The translations under genes were made by a program, and so were the position numbers. From positions 62,001 to 126,000 of the forward strand of contig QANU01077392.1 of assembly GCA_003254905.1 (NCBI GenBank): a stretch of DNA of 64,000 nucleotides, in the 5' to 3' direction. This stretch comes from Nissolia schottii (Eukaryota; Streptophyta; Magnoliopsida; Fabales; Fabaceae). Of this stretch, positions 54,558 through 64,000 are shown piece after piece (the first letter of the stretch is position 1; every line of letters begins with the position of its first letter). The notes under the pieces were generated by a model. That model was not told where the DNA came from and did no database searches. It was given only the letters and a program-made list of their open reading frames with translations.

Positions 54558-54563
54558 CACGTG
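54558..54563. promoter_or_regulatory. G-box (CACGTG) in the FAR-B promoter
   Basis: The palindrome CACGTG, extended to ACACGTGT, lies about 90 bp upstream of the TATA box. bZIP and bHLH factors bind such sites, and ACACGTG is the ABRE core for abscisic acid response. A role in stress or ABA control of FAR-B is inference; no equivalent was noticed in the FAR-A promoter. Confidence 0.45.
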
Positions 54564-54650
54564 TTAACCATAACATAACTCATAATGAAATTGTTGGTAT
54601 ATTTTCCTTATCATTGGCTCAAATCCCCCTCTTTCCTTATATATTTTTCT

Positions 54651-54660
54651 CTATATATAC
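54651..54660 (+). promoter_or_regulatory. TATA box of FAR-B
   Basis: CTATATATAC, 136 bp upstream of the start codon at 54796, is a strong plant TATA match and predicts a 5' UTR of about 105 bases. Confidence 0.6.
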
Positions 54661-54795
54661 GCCATTTGGGGAGCATCACATTTCACACATATCAAAGTCT
54701 TTTTCTCTTGTTTCTTCTGAAGATAGATATTTATCCACTTTATCGATCTCATATACACACACACACTTCAATTTTGTTTTCTCTCTCTTCCTCCG

Positions 54796-57700
54796 ATGGA
54801 ATTGGGAAGCATAACAGACTTCCTTAAGGACAAGAGTGTTTTGGTCATTGGTGCCGCGGGCTTCCTTGCAAAAAGTGCTTCCCTGTCTCTCTTGTTGTCC
54901 ACTTGGGTTTCTTGTGCCTATAATATTATTTAACTATATTAATGCTGTTTCCTTGTATGGTGTCTTGCAGTTTTTGTGGAGAAGACATTGAGAGTTCAAC
55001 CAGATGTGAAGAAGCTCTACCTTCTCTTGAGAGCCAAAGATCCTGAATCTGCCACGCGCCGGTTGCACAATGAGGTGAATGTCGCAAATGTTATACCCTC
55101 CATTTTGTGTGGGAGGTACACGTACAATGATAGACGAGACATTGTCCAATGAGAAATTAATGCTTATATTTTCTTGAAATACATTTTATGTGTTGTAAGA
55201 AAATGCGAGTATTTATCTCATAACACTAGAGAAATACTTGTTTGTTCATGGAGCATGTTTCATTTAATGTGTGTTGCATGAACATTATCAATTATCAATA
55301 TTTAATTTTTTTATAGAACATATATTAAATGTATTTTATGAGTATACAAGTATTTCTCATAAGATAGTTGTGAATGAGATTCCGATGAAATCTACGATTC
55401 ATCTAATGGTGGTAAAATGTGAGTTAACAAAATGTTTTTGTGTTGAGTACAAATAACACTCTTCAAGACTCATGATGTATTGCTTACTAATATGTTTGTT
55501 TCTTTTTTTTTTTTTCTTCCTTTCACGATGTTAGATTTTAAGAAAGGATCTGTTCAGATTGTTGAAGGAAAACCTTGGTGCAAAATTCAATTCCTTTGTC
55601 TCAGAAAAGGTGACTATGGTGCCTGGGGACATTTCTCAAGAGGACTTGAATTTGAAGGACTCCTTTTTAAGGGAAGAGATCTGCAATCAAATTGATGTCA
55701 TAGTTAATTTAGCCGCAACAACTAACTTTGACGAAAGGTAAAATTGTGTTATGAGTTGTGTTATTTATATTTATTTAAGTGTTGTACATCTTGTCAATAC
55801 ACTAACATTGTTAATGGAGGCTACACAAAACATTTTATTTTATTTTATTTCTTGCTTAGTTAAAAGTTCAAGTTGATAATGTACCATACAAAAACCAAGT
55901 TGTTTTATTTTATTTTTCTCTTTATAACTCTCATTATTAATTAAACGCAGGTACGATGTTGCATTGGGTTTGAATACATTTGGAGTTAAGCATGTCTTGA
56001 GTTTCGCCAAAAACTGTACTAAACTGAAGGTGCTTGTTCACGTATCAACAGGTTTGTATACAAACTGGGCCCACATCAATTATTCGCAATCACGTGATTC
56101 TCGTTTATCAAAATCGACTCTAATTTTATGAGTGATATTATTTATACACTAATTTTAATTTAAATTTTAAATTTTTTTTATATTAATTATGGAGCCACAC
56201 TCACGTCATATTACACGAGCGTGAGTTCTATGATCTATAAAAGAATACACTTAATGTTGGTATCAAATTCAATGCTTAAATATTAAAATTTTATAACTAT
56301 AGTCAACACATACACTAAAGTTATTGCAAGAATCTAACACGTATATAGTATGTCATGTCAGGTAGGAAGGGTCAGCAAATATGTTGAAAAGTGAAAGCTG
56401 TCTCTGTAAAGTTGTCTTCTATACAGTACCCAAAAAAAACAAATTGTTTTCTACAGAGTGAATTGTCCTAACCTCCCTTATGATTTAACCTCCTTAAAAT
56501 TTATCAATATTTCATTTAATTGGTAATCTATTATCCATTTGTTTGGAGTTTGTACCTTAGCTCCCAATAAATCCTAAATTTTAAGTTTTAAAAAAAATTA
56601 ATAAAACGTATAAAATAACTATTTTATCTTCAACTATCAAATAGAAGTAGAAAATTATGGAATTTGGAATTTTTATTCTTAAGAATAACTTTAAAATTTT
56701 GAAAATGATTTAAAGTTAATGAAAGTAAGTGTCAACTTGTAAAATAGGAAGAGATAATTGTAATATTAATAAATCTCATAAAAGTCGATGTAATTTAAGT
56801 ATATCTTGATTCCTGATAGTAAACTTCCCAAGCTTGCCAAATGATTAATTTCAGTAATTGATGATATTATTTAATTTCAGCATATGTGTGTGGGGAGAGA
56901 GGAGGACTTGTCGCGGAGGAACCATACCAAATGGGTGTGTCACTGAATGGAGTGCCCGGACTAGACATTGATATGGAAAAGAAACTTGTGAATGACAAGT
57001 TGAAGCAGCTTCAAAAAGAAGGTGCCACAGAAGATGATATCAAAATGGTCATGAAGGACTTAGGAATGAAAAGGTAATTAGCATCCAATTAATACTTCCA
57101 TTTCACTTTAACTTTTATTTATATATATAGATATATATTATTTGGTTCTTATCCTAGCACAAAGAGTGGACGGACGATGATAAAACAACAAAAACCCGTA
57201 AGACGTGTGTTACTTTTGAGGTCACTTCCATATACAAATTGAGGACATTGAATTAATTTCTAAATTCTTAAAATATTCACATGTTATAAGAGAACAAAGT
57301 ACTAATTACCACATGGTAATACTATAGAAGATTGTGAATGAATATATTTTCTAACTCTAATTTTGGTTGGAATCAGAGCATGTGAATATGGATGGCCAAA
57401 CACGTACGTGTTCACAAAGGCAATGGGAGAAATGCTAGTTGGAACTTTGAAGAAACAAATGCCTGTAGTTATTGTCCGTCCAACAATCGTAACCAGCACT
57501 TACATTGAACCTTTCCCAGGTTGGGTCGAAGGTATTAGGTATGTCAATTAATATCCATTATTTTAATTTTTGTTCCTACATTTTCCTTTCCAAGGCAATG
57601 CCAGTACTGTAGGCATATAATAATATATATAACCAATATTTTTTTCTTATCTTGTGCAGAACCATAGACAGTGTGATTGTTGCTTACGGTAAAGGAAAAC

Positions 57701-58767
57701 TAACGTGCTTCCTTGCGGACCTTAAGGCAGTTTTTGATGTGGTGAGTCACTAAATGAAAGCCTTTTGATCTTCTCAATTAGCAAATAAAGTGTTGATTAT
57801 GATATACTATTATTAATCCATCCCATCCTCAACTGGTTAACCAAACTCTTTTTTCTCTCTACCCCCTTAATTAAAAGTCTTCTATCTATATTCTCTTTAG
57901 GGGCTTCAATTGGGTCAGATTAGATCAGTCAAATTTTTAGTATCCAAATCCAAATAAGACAAGCTATATTTATTTATGTTGATTATTATGAATCAGATAC
58001 CAGCAGACATGGTGGTGAATGCGATGCTTGCAGCCATGGTGGCTCATGCTGATCAACAATATTGCGATATGATATATCATGTGGGCTCTTCTGCTTCAAA
58101 TCCAATCAGATACCGCAGCCTGAGAGATTACGGCTTCAGATATTTCACGGCGAAACCATGTCTGGACAAGGAAGGAAACCCTGTCAAAGTTGGCAAGGTT
58201 ACCGTGCTGGAAAACATGGCTAGCTTCCAGAGATACATGTTCATTCGCTACCTGCTTCCATTAAAGGTTGGTTGGTTTTACTTAAACATAATTCTCGAGT
58301 AATAACAAACTAACTTACTTGGGGTAATATAATAAATGAGATTAGAGCTTGAATCCTGTGCCACTAAATATTTGACACTTTTTATTTTAAACAGGGGATA
58401 GAGCTAGTGAACGCAGCATTTTGCCACTACTTCCAGGGCACTTATCTAGACATCAGTAGGAAGATCCACATTGTTATGCGCCTCGTTGACCTTTACAGGC
58501 CTTACATATTCTTCAACGGAGTGTAAGTTTAATTAAATTAATTAGTTGGTACCAAAAATTTTAATGTTTTAATACATTTGGTTAGTTTTTAAATAAGCTT
58601 GTTTTGCAAACAGATTTGACAACATCAACACAGAGAAATTGCAAGTAGCTGCCAGAAAAGGTGGGGCAGAGATGGATTTGTTTTACTTTGACCCAAAAAT
58701 CATCGATTGGGACGACTATTTCATGAATGTCCACATTCCTGGCATCGTCAAGTACTCCTTCAAGTGA
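54796..58767 (+). CDS. FAR: Alcohol-forming fatty acyl-CoA reductase, copy B
   Basis: Exons: 54796-54874, 54971-55074, 55535-55737, 55951-56051, 56881-57073, 57377-57538, 57660-57741, 57997-58266, 58395-58522, 58614-58767; 491 aa. Exon count, phases and most exon lengths equal those of copy A; exon 3 is one codon shorter and exon 8 one codon longer. By eye, exon 3 is about 77% identical in protein. The YVFTK active site (237-241) and C-terminal FAR_C domain ([27 protein letters not shown]) are intact. The NADPH loop reads [11 protein letters not shown] where copy A and the family have [11 protein letters not shown] (T18I, T21A); the glycines are kept. Introns are compact. It is likely an active enzyme with the same class of product, possibly changed in cofactor affinity. 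Tandem duplicates in the FAR family often differ in chain length and tissue. Confidence 0.95.
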
Positions 58768-59139
58768 TTGAAATCCGCAATTGGCCATGGTGAAAAATAA
58801 TTATCCTTGCTAGCTAGCTATACTATTCATTAATGTTGCTTCTTGTGTTACTAGTTATGTTTGTACGGGGATTAAATTGAATATAGCTCTTAATGCAAAA
58901 ATTAATTTCCCCTTTGTTGGACCAAAGTTTTTATATTTCATTTTTGGATTCCATGTTACACCAAGGTTTGATAGAGAACAGTTTATATTATATATGTAGC
59001 CACACACCAGGTGGCCATGGGTTGTACTTATTATATACAGTTTTTGATGTAAAACTATCTTTTGGTTTGTTACAAAATCATCTTCTTTAAGGTCGTGCCC
59101 CAAACTTAATATTTCCATCAATGTATTTCTGATGGCAGC

Positions 59140-59475
59140 AAACATTCAAATTGGGATGCCATTTTGGTAATGGTGGAGTGATCGCCTTGTCTCCGACCTA
59201 CTATGAACCGCCAAAAGATATTTTGGCATTTGTCCTTTGGAGAATGTGGATTGCGAAAAATGACAAAGTATTTAACAATAAACTAACTCCTCCACTGCTT
59301 GTCTCTCGATGATGAATACAAGACAAAACATGACAATCTCTTCTTTATGATTTGGTATTTCTTAATCAAATTTGGGATATCCCTATGTTGTTCTTCAACT
59401 TTGCCCTCCAGCGGCCCCTATTGTAATGACTCTTCTTACAATAATATTCCTATCTTTGCTACATAAAAAAAAAAA
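59140..59475 (+). pseudogene. 3' relic of a LINE (non-LTR retrotransposon)
   Basis: In one frame 59217-59312 reads DILAFVLWRMWIAKNDKVFN and on to a stop, which resembles the segment between reverse transcriptase and RNase H in plant L1-type elements (pattern LWxxWxxRNxxxF). The sequence ends in 11 As (59465-59475), as expected for a 5'-truncated LINE insertion. The similarity is judged by eye from the motif; the rest of the element is absent. Confidence 0.45.
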
Positions 59476-59479
59476 TTAC

Positions 59480-59800
59480 GGTTACACTATTTGTACACTT
59501 AAAAAATACTCATCTAACAGTTACTTAAAATAGAAATAAACATTATATACTAAAGAAACAAATATTGTCATTGAACATTTTTGTGTGTCCGTGCGCACGT
59601 GGGGTTTAGTATTGCTACAAAACAGAGAAATAAATAGCCACATAATATTTCTATGTGCCCATGCACATGTGTGTTTAATCTTACTCATTTTCTGTGTTTG
59701 ACAATGTTTGTTTTGCTATTTTGTAATATTTGTTTCTTTATTTTGTAACATTTGTTTATTTATTTTGGTGATTATTTTTTAAATGTTCAAAGAGCATTTT
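59480..59800 (+). repeat. GTTTCTTTGT-rich repeat downstream of FAR-B
   Basis: Shares ATTGTCATTGAACATTT, a GTGCATGGACAC-like word and multiple TAATRTTTGTTTYTTTRTTTTG units with 41400-41830 downstream of FAR-A. It lies 0.7 kb beyond the FAR-B stop codon. Confidence 0.5.
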
Positions 59801-61200
59801 TTTATATAAAAAAAATGTATTGAAGAAGAAAAATCTTCACAAATTTTTTGTTATCTATTTTCTTGGGTCAAATTGAGTGTCATTTTTGGTGTGGTTTTAG
59901 TTAGTGGGTCTGATTTAGTTCCTTGACGTAAGTGACGTAGCGAAGCTATTTTGTTTACGGGTTAGATTGGTCAGTTTATATTTTTGGGGACCTAAAATTT
60001 TGTTTTTTTTGGACAAATGGCCTAGGTTGGTGACATGGGCCAAGAAGGGTAGATATTTAACGGGCTTTATTTGTACAGGCTCAAGTCATTAATGAGAATA
60101 CCGATGATTGTGGGATGGGCCTTTTCTCCCAATGGACCAGTGGCCTATTGTAAATCAACTTAACGACGATTGCAGCGTAGACTATGAGAAATTCTTAGGT
60201 GTATATGGAATGTCATTTTATACAAAAATATTAATGACAGGTCCTTTCTTAAGATGTCACTCTATAATTAAACTTGAATACAATCACATGGCGCTCCGTC
60301 CTCACAGAAGGATTTCTCCATATAATATGTTTGTGTACTCTTATAGATTATGCCATGTATAGTTGCACTATGTGAATAAAAAAATAAATAGCAGGTTGAA
60401 CAATGGAGTATGGACATCTGAAATTATATTTCTACTCGTTTGTGAATCGAATGCAAATTTTATATATAAGCTATCTTCACTTAAAAAACTCAAACCATTT
60501 CGTTCAATTTTTCTGTTTAAGGACACAAGTCAATGAATTACTTTTAACAACTACTAGTGTAAAAGTTGTATAATATACTTAATAATGATGTTAATAAATA
60601 ATTCCCTTAAACAATTGCAAACATTTTTCCTGCTTGTACCAAAAAAAATTGCAAACAAATAATAATTGATCCGATGATGGGGTTGAAAAATCTTAATTTC
60701 AAAACTAAACAAATAATAATTGATTTGATTTGGTTCTACTATAAAATGAACCAATTGCTCGAACCAATCTACTTAGAGTAACTCTAATGAGAGTCTCAAT
60801 TAACACCTCACTTTTAACCTATTACTTGCCATGTTGGCTTCAATTAGTCAAAGTATCATAAAAAGTTGATGAGAATTTAAAGTGGAACTCTCCTTATTTG
60901 AATAGGGACTTTTCTAATCCCAACTCCAACAGTGTCTTTCTTAATCTAAGTCCTAACCCAATGTCTGGAGCAATTGAGACTTCTTGTTGGAGATGCTCTT
61001 GTACTTCTAATCCCACATGTAAAATATATGTAATTTGTTGGATGTACGTACGCTGATTCGAACCAGATCAATATAATCTCCTGCAAAACAATTTTTTTTT
61101 TAGGTTAGCTGTCCAGTATCCAAGTCTTAAGTATCCAAGTCTTAACTAATCCGGGTCGATCCGAATCGCGTACCTGGCTATGATGAGGATAACTGCGTGC

Positions 61201-61367
61201 TAGGGGTGAACACGGGTTATACCCAACCCGCTAACCCGCCAAACCGACCCAATCTGACCCGTTTGGGTCGGGTTACGGCAGGTCAGCTGGTCGTCGGGTT
61301 AAACCAGCCAGATTTGATTGGATAGACGGGTCGAGTCTCAGATTCGAACTCCTAAACCCGACCCGGA

Positions 61368-61417
<50 letters not shown>

Positions 61418-61421
61418 CTCA
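61201..61421 (+). mobile_element. hAT-like element end, truncated by a gap
   Basis: TAGGGGTGAACACGGGTTA is a typical Ac/hAT-like terminus and is followed by dense AACCCG/CGGGTCGGG subterminal repeats. It runs into an AT microsatellite (61374-61412) and the 7-base gap, so the other end is not identified. Confidence 0.55.
61374..61412. repeat. AT microsatellite
   Basis: About 19 AT units directly before the small assembly gap at 61422-61428. Confidence 0.95.
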
Positions 61422-62213
61422 NNNNNNNGTATATAAAATGGGATTTAAATTAATTTAGAAATTAATTCTTATATTTTGAGTTTATTAAAATATGAAATGA
61501 TTTGATTTTAGTTAATTAATTTAACCTTTTTTTGTAATGTTATTAATTTACCTTTTTACAATTATTAAAATAGAAATTGATTTTAAAAAATATTTTTTTA
61601 AAACAATAATTTTTTGAAAAAAAATTTAAATTTTTTTAAAAATTTGAAACAAAAATATTTTTTGATAAAAAATAATTTTTTTAAAAAATATTGGAAAAAA
61701 ATTTCAAAGAAAAATACTTTTCAGAAAAAAATTATGATTTTTTTGGAAAGAAATATTTTCTGCAATTTTCTTGAAAATATTTTATTTTGAAAAACAAATA
61801 TTTTTTAAGTAGGTTATGCATAGTTAAGGGGAGTGTGAAATTTTGGATTTAATAGGAGTAAAATAATATTTAATAATATGATTTGATTGGATTTAATTCA
61901 ATGAAATTGACAAAGTTTATAAATTTAGTAGTTGAAAATGAGTAAAATAATTTTTTATGTCAAAATGAAATCAATTACACACAAATAGTTACAAAAAGAA
62001 TATAAAATTTTAATGTAAATCAACTCTCTTTTATTAAAACACCAAACATAAAATTTAACTTACGAATCAAATAATTTTCAATCTTCTTCGATTCAAACAC
62101 ACCCTAAGAATTACTAAGATCTTTCCACCTTGCTCTTCTTATCTATGGATCTACTTGTTATTGGCTTTCCTCACATGGGAGATGAAAAGTCTTACGCCTC
62201 TTTTGACAATAAG

Positions 62214-62218
<5 letters not shown>

Positions 62219-62248
<30 letters not shown>
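62219..62248 (+). repeat. GA microsatellite
   Basis: Fourteen or more uninterrupted GA units. Confidence 0.95.
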
Positions 62249-62252
<4 letters not shown>

Positions 62253-63399
62253 ATTATTAAACAAGTCCACTGAATCGGATTTTTCAAACAGGCCCAATTG
62301 GTGTTCCATTCTAACAAGACAACTGATTTTGTACCTGAATATTAATCTAACAGAGAAGTGGATGATTGATTAATTGATTAAATTAGTCTATGAGTATGAT
62401 GATGTCCATGTTGTTTTAAAGATCATCACCAGTTGACAATAAAAAAAGAAAGAATGAAAAAATCATCACCAGGTACGTCATTTTCATTGTGGTTGTCGTA
62501 GATTTTTTTTTCCTTGATAAAATTATTGACATGTGAGTACTGTATTATCAACAACTCAACTAATTAAACTTTGTGATCATTTGTCTATTATGTTGTGTAA
62601 CTTCAGTTGTTAAAAAAAATTAGTCCTTATTACTAATAATAAATACCCTAAATGCACCTAAAAAATACTCAATTACTTTAACTCAAGAATGGAAAAAACC
62701 ATTTGAGGTCATTTGTATTCTTTTTTTAAAAGAAAAAAACAAATTGTCTGTTTGACTTTTGTTACATCTTTAATTTATTTAAATACAATTATATTTAAAT
62801 ATGTTAAATTAAAGATATGCCAAAATAATTATTCAAGCAATTATTTTAAGACGGAGAAATACATGATAGGTGTGTTAGGGCACGTTGTTTGAAGTTGCCA
62901 ATGGTGGGGCATAATTCCCACATTCTTATTTGAAAAATTTGTGATAACTGTACTCCACCTACCAATTATCAAGAATCAAGATCAACAAAATTGCAGCANT
63001 TATGGGATTAAAAAATTCTAAGTGCCATATGTATGTAAGAATTATTTCGCGCTAAAAAAAATTTAGGTTAATGGAAAGAGAATAATTGAATAATTTTACA
63101 TTATAATAAATATTTTAAAAAGAAATTAATAGTAATAATAGAATTTATGTGCGGTCTCTCATAAAGTAAAATTTATATGATGTACTTTCTCTTTTTATAG
63201 GAAGTGTCCATTTTGACTTTTTTTTTTAATCTTTCACTCAATATATTTGAATACAAATTAAATCTAGATATATTGAGTCAAAATCAAAAATTTAAAATGA
63301 ACACTTATTTTAAAATGAGAAGAGTACAAACTAGCAATAAACATTTATACTTAATACTGCATCCCTTTTAAAATAGAGGATTGTTAGGGATACAATCTA

Positions 63400-64000
63400 A
63401 ATGTTGTCAACAGTGTTGCCTACCCACGGTCTACACAGTAACACCAAGTGCACCAATTTTTGCATATACATGCACAAATTTTTGTGACACGCATGCACAA
63501 TTTTTTTCAAACACAGAACCAAATCAAATCAGATATGTGACGTATTAAATAGCGAAAAGTAACTATATCACACTCTCTTTTCATCACCCCCCACTTACAC
63601 TCTGTGTGAACACACTATCTACCATGCACAAACATTTGAACAAACTTTTGAACTGACCTGCACAAACTTTTCAAAAACCAAAAACAAACTACACGACGGA
63701 AACGTAAACGAAAACGAATGTCACTGCTAAAACACTATCTTTTGGTAACGACCTTTAATCACTGCTAAACCTCCATCTTTTCGTAGTGATATTGGATCAT
63801 TGCCAAAACATTATCTATAGCAACAACAAATGTCTTTGGGAAATGTTATGTTTTAGTGGTCACTTTGTATGATACTGCATGACTTTTCGCAACGGAGCTT
63901 AAGACAACGACATTTTTGTTGCCGCCATAAGGTATTTTAGCGGCGACATAAGACCTATGGCAGCGACAAAAGTCGTCTCGAAAAGCCTTATTTGTAATAG
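63400..64000. mobile_element. Probable CACTA (En/Spm) element end, cut by the window edge
   Basis: Read from the right edge on the minus strand, the sequence starts CTATTACAAATAAGGCTTTT, as expected just inside a CACTA terminus. It continues with subterminal repeats of the form GYCGCYGCCATAGGTCTTAT and CGACTTTTGTCGC. Repeats of CACTGCTAAAACACTATC and TGCACAAACTTTT further in fit a subterminal array. The terminal CA lies outside the window, so the exact end and the other terminus are not seen. Confidence 0.5.

Larger units (their letters stand above)
40072..54795. other. Repeat-filled spacer between the two FAR genes
   Basis: 14.7 kb without a credible gene. In order: FAR-A 3' UTR, AT-rich sequence with a stretch (41400-41830) that also occurs in related form downstream of FAR-B, the Mutator-like foldback element (44528-45959), the solo LTR (46815-49880), two recurring palindromes (49964, 51886), a moderately GC-rich unrecognised stretch (51060-51260), a hAT-like element (52562-52869), and the FAR-B promoter. 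Chance reading frames inside the LTR and the Mutator-like arms are not genes. Confidence 0.8.
58768..64000. other. Intergenic region right of FAR-B
   Basis: Includes the FAR-B 3' UTR, a LINE relic with poly(A) (59140-59475), a repeat related to that downstream of FAR-A (59480-59800), a hAT-like end (61201-61421), a small gap (61422-61428), very A/T-rich DNA (61440-61990), a GA microsatellite (62219-62248), a single N (62999) and a CACTA-like terminus at the right edge. I see no credible gene. Confidence 0.75.

Noticed and set aside
54796-58767. FAR-B as a pseudogene because of its altered NADPH loop
   Set aside because: All ten exons join in phase, splice sites are canonical, the active-site YxxxK and C-terminal domain are intact, and the loop glycines remain.
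60108-60362. 84-residue plus-strand frame after FAR-B
   Set aside because: No recognisable domain, no promoter or splice context, and the base composition of the surrounding intergenic DNA.

Overview
The window is 64 kb of plant nuclear DNA. It is AT-rich, carries long split genes with GT-AG introns, and is crowded with transposon relics. The five complete genes are dicot-like, and the repeat content would suit a legume, but the species cannot be fixed from sequence alone. There are two long assembly gaps (1180-1578 and 35063-35723), a 7-base gap at 61422-61428 and a single N at 62999. Each long gap is followed directly by a C or G homopolymer.

Left part (1-25.0 kb), gene-rich: the first codons of an unidentified minus-strand gene (1-140); an SKD1/VPS4 AAA ATPase (1671-5631, 8 exons, 437 aa); a secreted subtilisin-like protease with an intact catalytic triad (7100-12443, 11 exons, 762 aa); about 6 kb of repeats; then the histone chaperone HIRA (18638-25026, 10 exons, 1048 aa). 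These models were assembled by hand by joining exons in phase; each one closes without a frameshift or stop.

Right part (25-64 kb), gene-poor: two alcohol-forming fatty acyl-CoA reductase genes on the same strand (FAR-A 32482-40071 and FAR-B 54796-58767), both 10 exons and 491 aa with identical intron phases, separated by 14.7 kb of repeats. They are a tandem duplicate pair likely to make C16-C30 primary alcohols for wax or suberin. FAR-B has two substitutions in the NADPH-binding loop.

Mobile DNA with structural support: a 3.07-kb solo LTR with a 5-bp target duplication (46815-49880), holding an array of a 9-bp near-palindrome; a Mutator-like foldback element with arms of 413 and 617 bp and a perfect 10-bp target duplication (44528-45959); a PIF/Harbinger-like element just upstream of FAR-A (31245-32026); several hAT-like elements; foldback MITEs in introns of three genes; a LINE 3' relic with poly(A); and what looks like a CACTA terminus running off the right edge. 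The genes have unrelated housekeeping, secretory, chromatin and lipid roles, so apart from the FAR pair no joint pathway is suggested. No clearly new multi-gene system was found. The most unusual items are the LTR palindrome array, a palindrome that recurs at three intergenic sites, the long-armed Mutator-like element and the altered FAR-B cofactor loop.
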